In this document: positions 16,296 through 25,597 of the stretch, piece by piece
How the letters are laid out: each line of letters begins with the position of its first letter
How positions within the stretch are numbered: the first letter of the stretch is position 1
Source: Merdimmobilis hominis
GTDB lineage: Bacteria; Bacillota; Clostridia; Oscillospirales; Ruminococcaceae
Assembly: GCF_900104615.1 (NCBI RefSeq)
Contig: NZ_LT629939.1
Coordinates: forward strand, 952,262 to 1,016,261
Length of the DNA stretch: 64,000 nucleotides
Reading direction: 5' to 3'
Translations under genes and position numbers: made by a program
The notes under the pieces: model-generated
Databases searched by the model: none
What the model saw: only the letters and a program-made list of their open reading frames with translations
What the model was told of the DNA's origin: nothing

Positions 16296-17456
16296 TTAAG
16301 AATTCATCCGACTGGCGGCCTCCCACAGGGTTTCTAGGCCCTTGAGGAAAGTCATCCGCTCCACGCCGCTGGCCGCGGTCAAGTCGTAGCGGCTCACCGG
16401 GGTGCCCTCCACCAAAACGGTGACCGAACCCAGGACCTCCCCCTGCTCCACCGGGGCGTGGACATCCTCGGCCAGCTGGATCTCCTGGGTGATGGAACTG
16501 CCGCCGCCCTTCTCCACCACAACTGGCATAGGAGGCACAAACTGGACCTCCACCTGGCGCTCTACACCGCCCAAAACTTTCACTGGGGTCAGCTGTTCTT
16601 GGATGGATGGCGGCTGTACCGCTTCATAGTTGGCAAAGCCGTAATCCAACAGGGTGCGGGCGGCGTTAAACCGCTCGTCGCTGGTGCTGGAGCCCATGGT
16701 GACCGCCACCAGGCTCAGGTTCCCGCGGGTGGCGGAGGCGGAAAGGCAGCTTCCCGCGCCGTCGGTGGTTCCGGTCTTCAGGCCAGTGGCCCCTTTGTAA
16801 AAGCGGATCAGCCGGTTGGTGTTGACCAGTTGGGTTTTGCCGTCCCGCAGGGAATCCATCCAGACGGTGGTGTACTCTTTAATTTTTTCGTGTTTTAGGA
16901 GCTCCCGGGACATGATGGAGATATCCCGTGCGGTGCTCAGGTGGCCGTCGGCGTCCAGGCCATTGGTGTTTTCAAAATGGGTGTTTGTCATCCCCAGTTC
17001 CTGGGCCCGGCGGTTCATCAGGTCCACAAAGGCGTCTTCGCTGCCGGCTAGGTGTTCCCCCAGAGCGCAGGCCGCGTCGTTGGCGCTGGAGATGGCCGTC
17101 GCCTTGAGCAGCTCGTGGACGGTCATCTCCTCCCCCACCTCCAGCCAGATTTGGGAGCCCCCCATGCTGTTGGCGTTGGGGGAACAGGTCACTTTGTCCT
17201 CCAAGCTGATTTTGCCGCCATCCAAGGCCTCCATCACCAGAAGGAGGGTCATCACCTTGGTGATGGACGCCGGGTGCATCTTTTCGTCCGCGTTCAGTTC
17301 GTAGAGCACCCTGCCGGTGTTCTGTTCCACCAAAATGCCCGATTTTGCCGGGATATCCCCCACCGCGCCCGGCTGTGCCCACACGGGCAGGGCCTGCGCC
17401 AGCAAGAGGGCCGCGGCGACAAAGGCCGCTGTGCATTGCCGGATCGCTCGTTTCAT
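16296..17456 (-). CDS. D-alanyl-D-alanine carboxypeptidase (DacF/DacB-like)
   Basis: Exported S11 peptidase acting on peptidoglycan side chains. Order: signal peptide (residues 1-28, ending PVWAQ), SITK active site (about residue 66), SSAND, KTGTT, then a C-terminal beta domain (about 290-386). 386 residues. GAGGTG precedes the ATG. It is one of three such enzymes in the window; in spore formers paralogues divide between vegetative wall and cortex, but which this one is cannot be told. Confidence 0.93.
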   Translation of the reverse strand: MKRAIRQCTAAFVAAALLLAQALPVWAQPGAVGDIPAKSGILVEQNTGRVLYELNADEKMHPASITKVMTLLLVMEALDGGKISLEDKVTCSPNANSMGGSQIWLEVGEEMTVHELLKATAISSANDAACALGEHLAGSEDAFVDLMNRRAQELGMTNTHFENTNGLDADGHLSTARDISIMSRELLKHEKIKEYTTVWMDSLRDGKTQLVNTNRLIRFYKGATGLKTGTTDGAGSCLSASATRGNLSLVAVTMGSSTSDERFNAARTLLDYGFANYEAVQPPSIQEQLTPVKVLGGVERQVEVQFVPPMPVVVEKGGGSSITQEIQLAEDVHAPVEQGEVLGSVTVLVEGTPVSRYDLTAASGVERMTFLKGLETLWEAASRMNS

Positions 17457-17642
17457 ACGCTCACCTCGTCGATTCAAAACTCGGTACAGTGTATGCTCGC
17501 CCCGCCGCCGCGAGAACGGCTTTCCCTTCCGCGGCAGATTGTGGGGAAAATTTTGCAAAAGCGACGTTTTTTCCCCCGCCGGATTGATCGTTTTACCTAG
17601 AAACCGCCCCCGTTCAGGGGGATTATTTCGGCTGGCTGCGTC

Positions 17643-17671
17643 TTGTAATTGCACGGGGGATTTTGTATAAT
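17643..17671 (+). promoter_or_regulatory. Promoter for mtaB
   Basis: TTGTAA (17643-17648), 17 bases, TATAAT (17666-17671); leaves a leader of about 210 bases. Confidence 0.65.
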
Positions 17672-17812
17672 TTAAAGGTAAGAAATTCGCGGTCTCGGCA
17701 TCGGGGCCGCTTGTTTTGCTCCCGCTCACCTGATTATATCGGGGACAAGCTGTGAAAAACCGCGAAACCCGGGGTTTTGCGGCCTCTACAGCCCTGCCGG
17801 GGCGGGAAAAAA

Positions 17813-17878
17813 CCTCTCGCCAGCCCTCTGCTTCGCGTGGCGGGAGGAACCCTTTTATTATGAGCGCCGACGCGAAGC
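17813..17878 (+). promoter_or_regulatory. Candidate attenuator: two overlapping hairpins before mtaB
   Basis: Hairpin A pairs 17813-17822 with 17838-17847 (10 pairs) and is followed by AACCCTTTTATTAT, terminator-like. Hairpin B pairs GCTTCGCGT (17830-17838) with ACGCGAAGC (17870-17878), just before the start. The two share bases and cannot form together. Confidence 0.4.
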
Positions 17879-17888
17879 GGCAGAATGG

Positions 17889-19184
17889 ATGATTGCTATG
17901 CGCATCGCTTTTTATACCCTGGGCTGCAAGGTCAACCAGTATGAGACCCAGGTCCTCAGCCAGCAGTTTGCCGCCGCCGGTTTTGATTTGGTGGAGCCCA
18001 CCGATATCGCCGACGTCTACGTGGTCAACTCCTGCACCGTTACCTCCAGCGGGGACAAAAAAACCCGCCAGATCCTGCGCCGGCTAAAGCGGCAGAACCC
18101 CGCCGCTAAGGTGGCGCTGACCGGCTGTTTCCCCCAGGCCTTCCCCGACGCGGCAGAGGCTTTTACTGAGGCGGACGTCATCACCGGTTCCTACAACCGG
18201 GCCTCCTTGCTGCCCGCCATCCGGGAGTGCCTGGCAACCGGCAGCCGGGTGGTCAACATCACCGCCCACCAAAAAGGGGAAGCCTTTGAGGACATGAAGG
18301 CCGGAAAGTTCTTTGAAAAGACCCGGGCTTCCATCAAAATTGAGGACGGGTGCGAGCGCTACTGCGCCTACTGCATCATCCCCTATGCCCGGGGGCCGGT
18401 CCGCTCCAAACCTTTGATGGATCTGAAGCTGGAGCTGACCGAGCTGGCCGCCGCCGGCTATAAAGAAGTCGTCCTGGTGGGCATCAACCTGTCGGCCTAT
18501 GGCAAGGACTTCGGCGGCCATCTGACCGACGCCATCGCCCTGGCCTGCACCACCGACGGCATCGAGCGGGTCCGCCTGGGCTCCATCGAGCCGGAGATGA
18601 TCACCGACAAAGACCTGGAGGAGATGGCCCGCTATCCCCGCCTCTGCCCCCAGTTCCACCTGGCGCTGCAAAGCGGGTGCGACGCCACCCTCAAGCGGAT
18701 GAACCGCAAATACGACACCGCCGAATACCGCCGGATGGTGGGCAAAATCCGGGAGCTGTTTGAGAACCCCTCCATCACCACCGACATCATGGTGGGCTTC
18801 CCCGGCGAGACCGAGGAGGAATTTGCCTCCACCCTCCAGTTCGTAGAGGAGATCGGCCTGGCCAAGGCCCATGTCTTCTCCTACTCCATCCGGGAGGGCA
18901 CCGCCGCCGCCCGGATGTCCGGCCAGGTGGACCCGCAGGTCAAGGAGGAACGCAGCGCCCGGCTCATCGCCGCCACCGGCAAGACCCGGCAGGAGTTCCT
19001 CCAAAACCAGGTGGGCACCGTCCAGGAGGTGCTGTTTGAAACCCAAACTGGCGGCCTGACCCACGGGTACAGCAAAAACTATACCCCGGTCTTTGTAAAG
19101 ACGGATGAAGATGTCACCGGCGCCATCCTCCGGGTGGAGATCACCGGGGCCGAGGCTGACCACTGCATCGGCCGCATCCTGTAA
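17889..19184 (+). CDS. mtaB: tRNA t6A37 methylthiotransferase MtaB
   Basis: Radical-SAM enzyme that turns t6A37 into ms2t6A37 in tRNAs reading ANN codons. The N-terminal UPF0004 domain has its three cluster cysteines (GCKVNQYE, NSCTVT, TGCFPQ), the radical-SAM domain has CERYCAYC, and a TRAM-like C-terminus follows. 431 residues. No strong ribosome site; ATG at 17889 is used here but the ATG at 17898 gives the usual family N-terminus and is equally possible. Long structured leader. Confidence 0.94.
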   Translation: MIAMRIAFYTLGCKVNQYETQVLSQQFAAAGFDLVEPTDIADVYVVNSCTVTSSGDKKTRQILRRLKRQNPAAKVALTGCFPQAFPDAAEAFTEADVITGSYNRASLLPAIRECLATGSRVVNITAHQKGEAFEDMKAGKFFEKTRASIKIEDGCERYCAYCIIPYARGPVRSKPLMDLKLELTELAAAGYKEVVLVGINLSAYGKDFGGHLTDAIALACTTDGIERVRLGSIEPEMITDKDLEEMARYPRLCPQFHLALQSGCDATLKRMNRKYDTAEYRRMVGKIRELFENPSITTDIMVGFPGETEEEFASTLQFVEEIGLAKAHVFSYSIREGTAAARMSGQVDPQVKEERSARLIAATGKTRQEFLQNQVGTVQEVLFETQTGGLTHGYSKNYTPVFVKTDEDVTGAILRVEITGAEADHCIGRIL

Positions 19185-19273
19185 CCCTATGTTATCCCTT
19201 CGGCATCCGCCGAATTTATCTGTGTTCCCCATCCCCTCAACCGACCATAAATGAGTAGTAAGGAGAGTTTGGA

Positions 19274-22200
19274 ATGTCTGTTACCAGAATCTATGTGGAA
19301 AAGCGCCCCGAATTTGCCGTGGAGGCCGCCGGTGCCCTTTCCGACATCACCTCCGCCCTGTCCATCGACTCCATCACCTCCCTGCGCCTTGTCAACCGGT
19401 ACGACGTGCAGGGAATCTCCCAGGAGGATTTTGACGCCGCCCGGGGCACCATTTTTTCCGAGCCCCAGGTGGATGACACCTATGATGAGCTGCCCGCCTG
19501 CAATGGCCGGGTGTTCGCGGTGGAATACCTCCCCGGCCAGTTTGACCAGCGGGCCGATTCCTGTGCCCAGTGCATCCAGATTTCCACCCAGAAGGACCGC
19601 CCGGTGGTCCGTTCCGCCAAGGTCTACCTGCTGGAAGGGGAGATCTCCGACGCCGACTTTGCCCGCATCAAGGCCTATCTGATCAACCCGGTGGAGAGCC
19701 GGGAGGCCTCCCTGGAAAAACCGGAGACCTTGGACACCAACTACGCCATCCCCGAGACGGTGGAAACCCTCTGCGGATTCACCGCCCTTTCGGAGGAGGA
19801 GCTCTCCCAGTTCATCCGCCAGTACGGCCTGGCCATGGATCTGGACGACATCAAATGCTGCCAGAACTATTTCAAAAATGAGGAGAAGCGGGACCCCACC
19901 ATCACCGAGGTTCGGATGATCGACACCTACTGGTCCGACCACTGCCGCCACACCACCTTCTCCACCCATATCGACGACGTTTCCATCGACTGCGATTACA
20001 TCAAGGACACCTATCGGGAATATCTCTCCCTGCGGGAGACCCTGTACGCCGGCAAAGACCGCCCCATCACCCTGATGGACCTGGCCACCATCGGCGCAAA
20101 AGCCCTGAAAAAACAGGGGCTTCTCACCGACCTGGACCAGTCGGAGGAGATCAACGCCTGCTCGGTAAAGATCAAGGTGGACCACGACGGGGTTTTGGAG
20201 GACTGGCTCCTGATGTTTAAGAACGAGACCCACAACCACCCCACTGAGATCGAGCCCTTCGGCGGTGCGGCCACCTGCCTGGGCGGCGCCATCCGCGACC
20301 CCCTCTCCGGCCGGAGCTATGTCTACCAGGCCATGCGCCTCACCGGTGCGGCCGACCCCCTCGCCCCGGTGGAGGATACCATCCAGGGCAAACTCTCCCA
20401 GCGCAAAATTGTCACCACTGCCGCGGCGGGCTACAGCTCCTACGGCAACCAGATCGGCCTGGCCACCGGCCACGTGACCGAACTGTACCATCCCGGCTAT
20501 GTGGCCAAGCGGATGGAGGTGGGCGCAGTCATCGGCGCGGCCCCTGCGGAAAATGTAGTCCGCATGGTCCCCGAAGCCGGGGATGTGGTCATCCTGCTGG
20601 GCGGCAAGACCGGCCGGGACGGCTGCGGCGGCGCAACCGGCTCCTCCAAGAGCCACACGGTAGAATCCCTGGAGAGCTGCGGAGCCGAAGTCCAGAAGGG
20701 CAATGCCCCCGAGGAGCGCAAGATCCAGCGGCTGTTCCGCAATGGTGAGGTCACCCGGATGATCAAGCGCTGCAACGACTTCGGCGCAGGCGGCGTGTCG
20801 GTGGCCGTAGGCGAGCTGGCCGACGGCCTCTCCATCAACCTGGACGCCGTCCCCAAGAAATACGACGGCCTGGACGGCACCGAGCTTGCCATCAGCGAAA
20901 GCCAGGAGCGGATGGCCGTCGTGGTCGCCGCCGGCGATGTGGACAAGTTCATCGCCGAGGCTTCCAAGGAAAACCTGATGGCCACCCCTGTTGCGGTGGT
21001 CACTGACACGGGCCGCCTCTCCATGACCTGGAACGGCAACACCATCGTGGACCTCTCCCGGGAGTTCCTCAACTCCAACGGCGCGGTGAAACACACCACC
21101 GTTGCGGTTCCTGCCCCTCAGTTCTCCGAGAAAGCCCACGGCGCTTCCCTGCCTATGGAGGAAAAATGGCCCAAGGTTTTGGGTCACCTGAACGTCTGCT
21201 CCCAGAAGGGCCTGGTGGAGCGGTTTGACTCCTCGGTGGGCGCGGCCACTGTGCTGGCTCCCTTTGGCGGCAAGCACCAGCTGACCCCCGCCCAGGCCAT
21301 GGCAGCCAAGATCCCCGTCCTCACCGGCGAGACCAACACCGCCTCCCTGATGGCCTGGGGCTTCAACCCCTACATCGGCGAGGTGTCCCCCTATCATTCC
21401 GCCATGCTGGCCGTGGTGGAGTCGGTGGCTAAAATTGTAGCCGCCGGCGGCAGCTACCGCCACTGCTGGATGAGCTTCCAAGAGTACTTTGGCAAGGTCA
21501 AGGATGACCCCGCCCGCTGGGGCAAGCCCTTCGCCGCCTTGTTGGGCGCTTTGAAGGCACAGCTGGAGCTGGGCATTGGGGCCATCGGCGGTAAGGATTC
21601 CATGTCCGGCACCTTTGAGGACATCGACGTCCCCTCCACCCTGATCTCCTTCGCCGTTTCCACCGCCCAGGTAGACAAGGTGGTCTCCGGCGAATTCAAA
21701 AAATCCGGTAGCCCGGTCTACCTGCTCCAGCCGGAGTTTGACAAAAACGGCCTGCCCTGCTTCGACTCGGTTAAAAAGGTGTTTGACACCGTCGAAAAGC
21801 TGATCTCTGAGAAGAAGGTCCTCTCCGCCTACACCCTGGGCATCGGCGGCGTGGCGGCCGCCGTCAGCAAGATGGCCTTCGGCAACTCCATCGGCTTTGC
21901 CTTCGCAGAGAAGCAGGACGAAAACACCCTCTTTAAGACCTCCTATGGCGGCTTTGTGCTGGAAACTGCAGAGGAGATCGACGGCCTGCCTCTCCTGGGC
22001 CATACCACCGAGGACTTCACCGTAAAGGTCAACGGCGCCACCGTGGACCTCTGCAAGGCCCAGGAGGTTTGGGAGAACAAGCTGGCCCCCATCTTCCCCG
22101 CCCAGCTCCCCACCCCCAAGATCCTGGTGCCCACCCACTCCTTTGCGGCTAATAAGGAATTCCACGCCGCATCAAAGATCGCCAAACCCCGGGTGCTGAT

Positions 22201-22984
22201 CCCTGTATTCCCCGGCACCAACAGCGAGTACGACACCGCCAAAGCCTTTGAACGGGCCGGCGGCAGCGCCACCACCTTTGTGATCAAAAACCTCTCCTCC
22301 CAGGATATCGAGGAATCGGTTGCCGCCTTTGAGGAGTTGATCCACCAGTCCCAGATCATCGCCATCCCCGGCGGCTTCTCCGGCGGCGACGAACCCGACG
22401 GCTCCGGCAAGTTCATCACCGCCTTCTTCCGCAACCCGCGGATCAAAGACGCGGTCCACGACCTGCTCAAAAACCGGGACGGCCTGATGCTGGGCATCTG
22501 CAACGGCTTCCAGGCCCTCGTTAAACTGGGCCTTGTCCCCTTCGGTGAGATCGTGGACATGGACGAGACCTGCCCCACACTGACCTTTAACCGGATCGGC
22601 CGCCACCAGGCCAAGCTGGTCCGCACCCGCATCGCCTCAAACAATTCCCCCTGGCTGATGCATTCCCAGGTGGGGGATGTCTACACCATCCCGATCTCCC
22701 ACGGCGAGGGCCGGTTTGTCGCCAGCCCCCAGCTGCTGGAGAAGATGGCCCAAAACGGCCAGATCGCCACCCAGTATGTGGATCTCTGCGGCAATCCCAC
22801 CCTGGATACCCGCTACAACCCCAACGGTTCGGTGGACGCCATCGAGGGCATTCTCTCCCCCGACGGCCGCGTTCTGGGCAAGATGGCCCACTCCGAGCGG
22901 TTCAGCGGCGGCACCTTCTGCAATGTGCCCGGCAACTACGATATGAAGCTGTTTGAGGGCGCTGTGGACTACTACACCAAATAA
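19274..22984 (+). CDS. purL: Phosphoribosylformylglycinamidine synthase, single-chain
   Basis: Converts FGAR and glutamine to FGAM in purine synthesis. At 1236 residues it is the fused form that carries synthetase and glutaminase in one chain, as in many Clostridia, rather than separate PurS/PurL/PurQ. Visible are the ATP-binding DHCRHTTF and ETHNHPTEIEPFGGAATC regions, repeated AIRS-like domains (FGGKHQLTP, GGKDSMSGTF), and the C-terminal class I glutaminase with GICNGFQ (catalytic Cys) and HGEGRF (His). AAGGAG precedes the ATG. A weak TTCGGC/GCCGAA hairpin lies in the gap after mtaB. Confidence 0.97.
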   Translation: MSVTRIYVEKRPEFAVEAAGALSDITSALSIDSITSLRLVNRYDVQGISQEDFDAARGTIFSEPQVDDTYDELPACNGRVFAVEYLPGQFDQRADSCAQCIQISTQKDRPVVRSAKVYLLEGEISDADFARIKAYLINPVESREASLEKPETLDTNYAIPETVETLCGFTALSEEELSQFIRQYGLAMDLDDIKCCQNYFKNEEKRDPTITEVRMIDTYWSDHCRHTTFSTHIDDVSIDCDYIKDTYREYLSLRETLYAGKDRPITLMDLATIGAKALKKQGLLTDLDQSEEINACSVKIKVDHDGVLEDWLLMFKNETHNHPTEIEPFGGAATCLGGAIRDPLSGRSYVYQAMRLTGAADPLAPVEDTIQGKLSQRKIVTTAAAGYSSYGNQIGLATGHVTELYHPGYVAKRMEVGAVIGAAPAENVVRMVPEAGDVVILLGGKTGRDGCGGATGSSKSHTVESLESCGAEVQKGNAPEERKIQRLFRNGEVTRMIKRCNDFGAGGVSVAVGELADGLSINLDAVPKKYDGLDGTELAISESQERMAVVVAAGDVDKFIAEASKENLMATPVAVVTDTGRLSMTWNGNTIVDLSREFLNSNGAVKHTTVAVPAPQFSEKAHGASLPMEEKWPKVLGHLNVCSQKGLVERFDSSVGAATVLAPFGGKHQLTPAQAMAAKIPVLTGETNTASLMAWGFNPYIGEVSPYHSAMLAVVESVAKIVAAGGSYRHCWMSFQEYFGKVKDDPARWGKPFAALLGALKAQLELGIGAIGGKDSMSGTFEDIDVPSTLISFAVSTAQVDKVVSGEFKKSGSPVYLLQPEFDKNGLPCFDSVKKVFDTVEKLISEKKVLSAYTLGIGGVAAAVSKMAFGNSIGFAFAEKQDENTLFKTSYGGFVLETAEEIDGLPLLGHTTEDFTVKVNGATVDLCKAQEVWENKLAPIFPAQLPTPKILVPTHSFAANKEFHAASKIAKPRVLIPVFPGTNSEYDTAKAFERAGGSATTFVIKNLSSQDIEESVAAFEELIHQSQIIAIPGGFSGGDEPDGSGKFITAFFRNPRIKDAVHDLLKNRDGLMLGICNGFQALVKLGLVPFGEIVDMDETCPTLTFNRIGRHQAKLVRTRIASNNSPWLMHSQVGDVYTIPISHGEGRFVASPQLLEKMAQNGQIATQYVDLCGNPTLDTRYNPNGSVDAIEGILSPDGRVLGKMAHSERFSGGTFCNVPGNYDMKLFEGAVDYYTK

Positions 22985-22997
22985 CCAATAAACCCAA

Positions 22998-23032
22998 AAC
23001 CGCCGGGGGCTGTTAGCCCCCGGCGGTTTTTT
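22998..23032 (+). terminator. purL terminator
   Basis: Strong hairpin CCGCCGGGGGCT-GTT-AGCCCCCGGCGG followed by six T. Confidence 0.92.
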
Positions 23033-23113
23033 GAAAGAAAATATTTCGATTGCGGCTACAACTTCCCCCTAGAGTTTTTGGTGGAAATTGGGTAGACTAA
23101 ACGGGATAGTCCG

Positions 23114-23782
23114 TTACCCTTCAAAGGGGACGATCTCCTGAAAAAGGGCCCGGGTTTTGGGCGGGATCCTCTTGTCCAGATGGCAGCTTCCAAAGGCCCA
23201 AAGCCGGTACTCGCAGCTCTCGCTGACCCGGTCGAAGAAGGCCCCCAGCAGGTTGCTCCGCTCCCCTTGGGGATTCAAAAACCGGTACAGCCGCCCCGAA
23301 CACTCGTGGGTGACGATCAAATCCACCCGGTTGCCCAACTGGGCGAGGGACTCCTCCCCATGGGCGATCTCCTCCTGGGTGGGCATCTCCTGGGGCCACC
23401 AGCTCTCCCCTTCCCGGCGCAGCTCAATGTCCGGGCTCTCCCCGCCGCCGAAGGCAAAGATGGTTTTACCCTCCACCCGGTAGCATTCTCCCCGCATCAG
23501 ATGGATGAGGTTGCCGGAAATCCGGTGGATTTTTCCGCCGTTCCACTCCTCTTCCGGGTAGGCGGCCAGCCGGTCCAGGTTGTCGTGGGTTCCCTCCACA
23601 AAGGCGATGGTATACCGGCGCTTGCCCAGCCATTTGAGGTGTTTCTCTTCCCCCTTGGAGCCGTCCCAGATAAAGCCGAAATCCCCGCAGATGATGAGGG
23701 TATCCCCCTTTTTCAGCTGTTTTGCCTCTTTGGATTGAAAACGCTCCATCCCGCCGTGGGTATCCCCCGTCAGATAGATCAT
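23114..23782 (-). CDS. Calcineurin-like metallophosphoesterase
   Basis: 222-residue phosphoesterase. Metal-binding motifs are GDTHG (residues 6-10), GDFG (about 33), GTHDN (about 64) where most members have GNHD/GNHE, and VTHE with a final GSCH. The N-terminus directly begins the catalytic domain, so it is cytoplasmic. Substrate unknown. It stands alone, divergent from the next carboxypeptidase gene across a repeat-rich gap. Confidence 0.88.
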   Translation of the reverse strand: MIYLTGDTHGGMERFQSKEAKQLKKGDTLIICGDFGFIWDGSKGEEKHLKWLGKRRYTIAFVEGTHDNLDRLAAYPEEEWNGGKIHRISGNLIHLMRGECYRVEGKTIFAFGGGESPDIELRREGESWWPQEMPTQEEIAHGEESLAQLGNRVDLIVTHECSGRLYRFLNPQGERSNLLGAFFDRVSESCEYRLWAFGSCHLDKRIPPKTRALFQEIVPFEG

Positions 23783-24088
23783 CTGCTAACCGCTCCTTTG
23801 TCTTTACCCATCCGGGTTTTTCTGGTATACTAAAGGGTATAGGATCGTACCCGCCCCCTGCGGGGGTCCCGATTATTGTACCACAAAGTCTGCACAAACT
23901 TTAAGAATTGCGGTGCGGCTGTTGCCGCAAAGTGCTTCGCCCTGCAAACAATTCTTCGAATGCCACGGCTTTGCTGTGGCTATTGTACCATGTATTTGCG
24001 ACGGTTTCCAGCCTGGATTTGAATTTTCGTCAGCTGGTTTTCTGCCATTTCCGATAAACGGCTTTTATGGAAGTGAGGTTCCCATACC
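23783..24088. repeat. Structured intergenic region with direct and inverted repeats
   Basis: TATTGTACCA occurs twice in direct orientation (23874-23883 and 23981-23990). Between them AAGAATTG (23903-23910) pairs with CAATTCTT (23949-23956), with inner TTGCGG/CCGCAA, and GCCACGGC-TTT-GCTGTGGC forms a further hairpin. A CCCCC-TGC-GGGGG hairpin lies just to the left. No reading frame with a ribosome site was seen. Confidence 0.5.
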
Positions 24089-25414
24089 ATGAAAAAATTT
24101 CGTTTTCTCCCCTTGCTTTTGATCATCTGCCTGCTCTTTTCCTCCATCCCCGCCTATGCCCAGTATGAGCCCCTGTTCGACGTCCAATCCAAGGCGGTCT
24201 ATTTGGTCAACCTGGACACCGGCAACGTGATCTATGAAAAAAACGCCGATGCGAAGATGTATCCCGCTTCGCTGACCAAGATCATGACGGCCATCGTGGT
24301 GCTGGAAAACATCGACGACCTGGATGGCACCGAAATCACCTTCAAGCCCTATCTGGAAGTGATGATGAGCGAGAAAAACGCCCAGTACGGCGGCATCTCT
24401 TTGGGTGGCCTGTATCGGGGGGACACCCTCACCGCCCGGGAACTCCTCTATGCGATGATGCTCCCCTCCGCCAACGAGGCGGCGGTGATTTTGGCCGATT
24501 ATGTAGGGGATGGCTCCCTGGATTACTTTTATGACCTGATGAACCAGAAAGCCCAGGAGCTGGGCTGCACCGGCACTCATTTTTCCAGCGCCAATGGCCT
24601 TCATGAGGCGGACAACTACACCACCGCCAAAGACATGTACTTAATCACCCGCTACGCCATGCAGAACCCGGACTTTGCGGAGATTGTCTCCACCACCTTC
24701 TACGATGGCGGCCTCAACATCAAAGGCCAGAACCTGTACTGGAACACCACCAACAAGATGATGGTGAAAGGCAGCGGCTATTACTATCCTTATATCACCG
24801 GGGTCAAAACCGGCACCACCGAAGAAGCGGGCCGGTGCATTGTCACCACCGCCTCCCGAGATGGATACTCGTATCTGATGGTGGTGATGGGCGCCCCCAT
24901 GGAGGGGGACACCAACATCGCTATGGAGGAGACCCAGAAGCTCTACGACTGGGTGTTCTCGACCTTTCGGGTCAAAACCATCACCGAGCAGGGGGAAAGC
25001 CTGGTGGAAGTCCCCCTCAAGCTCTCCTGGAACAAGGACCATCTCAAACTGATGAGCGGCGAACGGTTCCAGGCGCTGATCCCCGACGACATCGACGTGG
25101 CCAGCTTAACCACCGAATATGAACTGCCCAACTACATCAAAGCCCCTATTAAAAAGGGGGATTTTGTGGGGTACCTCCACTTCTCACTGGCTGGGGAAGA
25201 GCTGGGCCAGGTGGAATTGGTCTCGATGGAAAATGTAGACCGGAACATCTTCCTCTTTTATGTAGACCTTCTCTCCACCATGCTGCGGGCCTATTGGTTT
25301 AAGTTTGTGGTGGTCTTTGCAGTCCTTTCCACCCTCTGCTATGTGGGGCTGATGTTTTTGCAGCAGAAGGGGAAACGGCGGTACAAACCTGTGCGCCGGC
25401 GGAAAAATCTATAA
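24089..25414 (+). CDS. D-alanyl-D-alanine carboxypeptidase with C-terminal membrane anchor
   Basis: Third S11 peptidase in the window, 441 residues. Signal peptide (residues 1-25, ending AYAQ), SLTK active site (about 63), SANEAA, KTGTTEEAG, then a beta domain, and finally a clear membrane span (about 404-425) with a basic tail (KRRYKPVRRRK). The terminal transmembrane anchor distinguishes it from the soluble-tailed paralogues. Weak GTGAGG ribosome site. Converges on spoIIE with a shared terminator. Confidence 0.93.
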   Translation: MKKFRFLPLLLIICLLFSSIPAYAQYEPLFDVQSKAVYLVNLDTGNVIYEKNADAKMYPASLTKIMTAIVVLENIDDLDGTEITFKPYLEVMMSEKNAQYGGISLGGLYRGDTLTARELLYAMMLPSANEAAVILADYVGDGSLDYFYDLMNQKAQELGCTGTHFSSANGLHEADNYTTAKDMYLITRYAMQNPDFAEIVSTTFYDGGLNIKGQNLYWNTTNKMMVKGSGYYYPYITGVKTGTTEEAGRCIVTTASRDGYSYLMVVMGAPMEGDTNIAMEETQKLYDWVFSTFRVKTITEQGESLVEVPLKLSWNKDHLKLMSGERFQALIPDDIDVASLTTEYELPNYIKAPIKKGDFVGYLHFSLAGEELGQVELVSMENVDRNIFLFYVDLLSTMLRAYWFKFVVVFAVLSTLCYVGLMFLQQKGKRRYKPVRRRKNL

Positions 25415-25443
25415 CTATATGTAGAATTTCTGGATGTTTTTTC

Positions 25444-25471
25444 AAAAAGAGCCGCGATTGCGGCTCTTTTT
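25444..25471. terminator. Shared bidirectional terminator, dac and spoIIE
   Basis: Perfect AAAAAGAGCCGC-GATT-GCGGCTCTTTTT hairpin between convergent genes. A second perfect repeat, CCGGTGAA-T-TTCACCGG, lies near 25501-25517. Confidence 0.9.
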
Positions 25472-25597
25472 CTATGGGTCTTATCCTTTTCCCTGCCCAG
25501 CCGGTGAATTTCACCGGCCCTATAACAAGAATGGAAATCGATCCCCCTTCCAGCAGGATGCTATGGGCAACCCAATAATAGATGGCATACAGCATCT

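Larger units (their letters stand above)
17457..17888. other. Divergent region between dac and mtaB
   Basis: 432 bases without a gene. It contains the mtaB promoter (17643-17671), a hairpin around 17757-17782, and the paired alternative hairpins at 17813-17878. On the minus strand I could not find a convincing vegetative promoter for the dac gene, which may mean a sporulation sigma factor. Confidence 0.5.

Noticed and set aside
19187-22165. Very long minus-strand reading frame opposite purL
   Set aside because: It mirrors the purL codon pattern; GC-rich third positions open the antisense frame. No ribosome site and no recognisable domain.
25299-25592. Small minus-strand frame just after spoIIE (starts MLYAIYYWV)
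   Set aside because: It reads through the shared terminator hairpin and into the antisense of the carboxypeptidase gene; no sign of a protein family.
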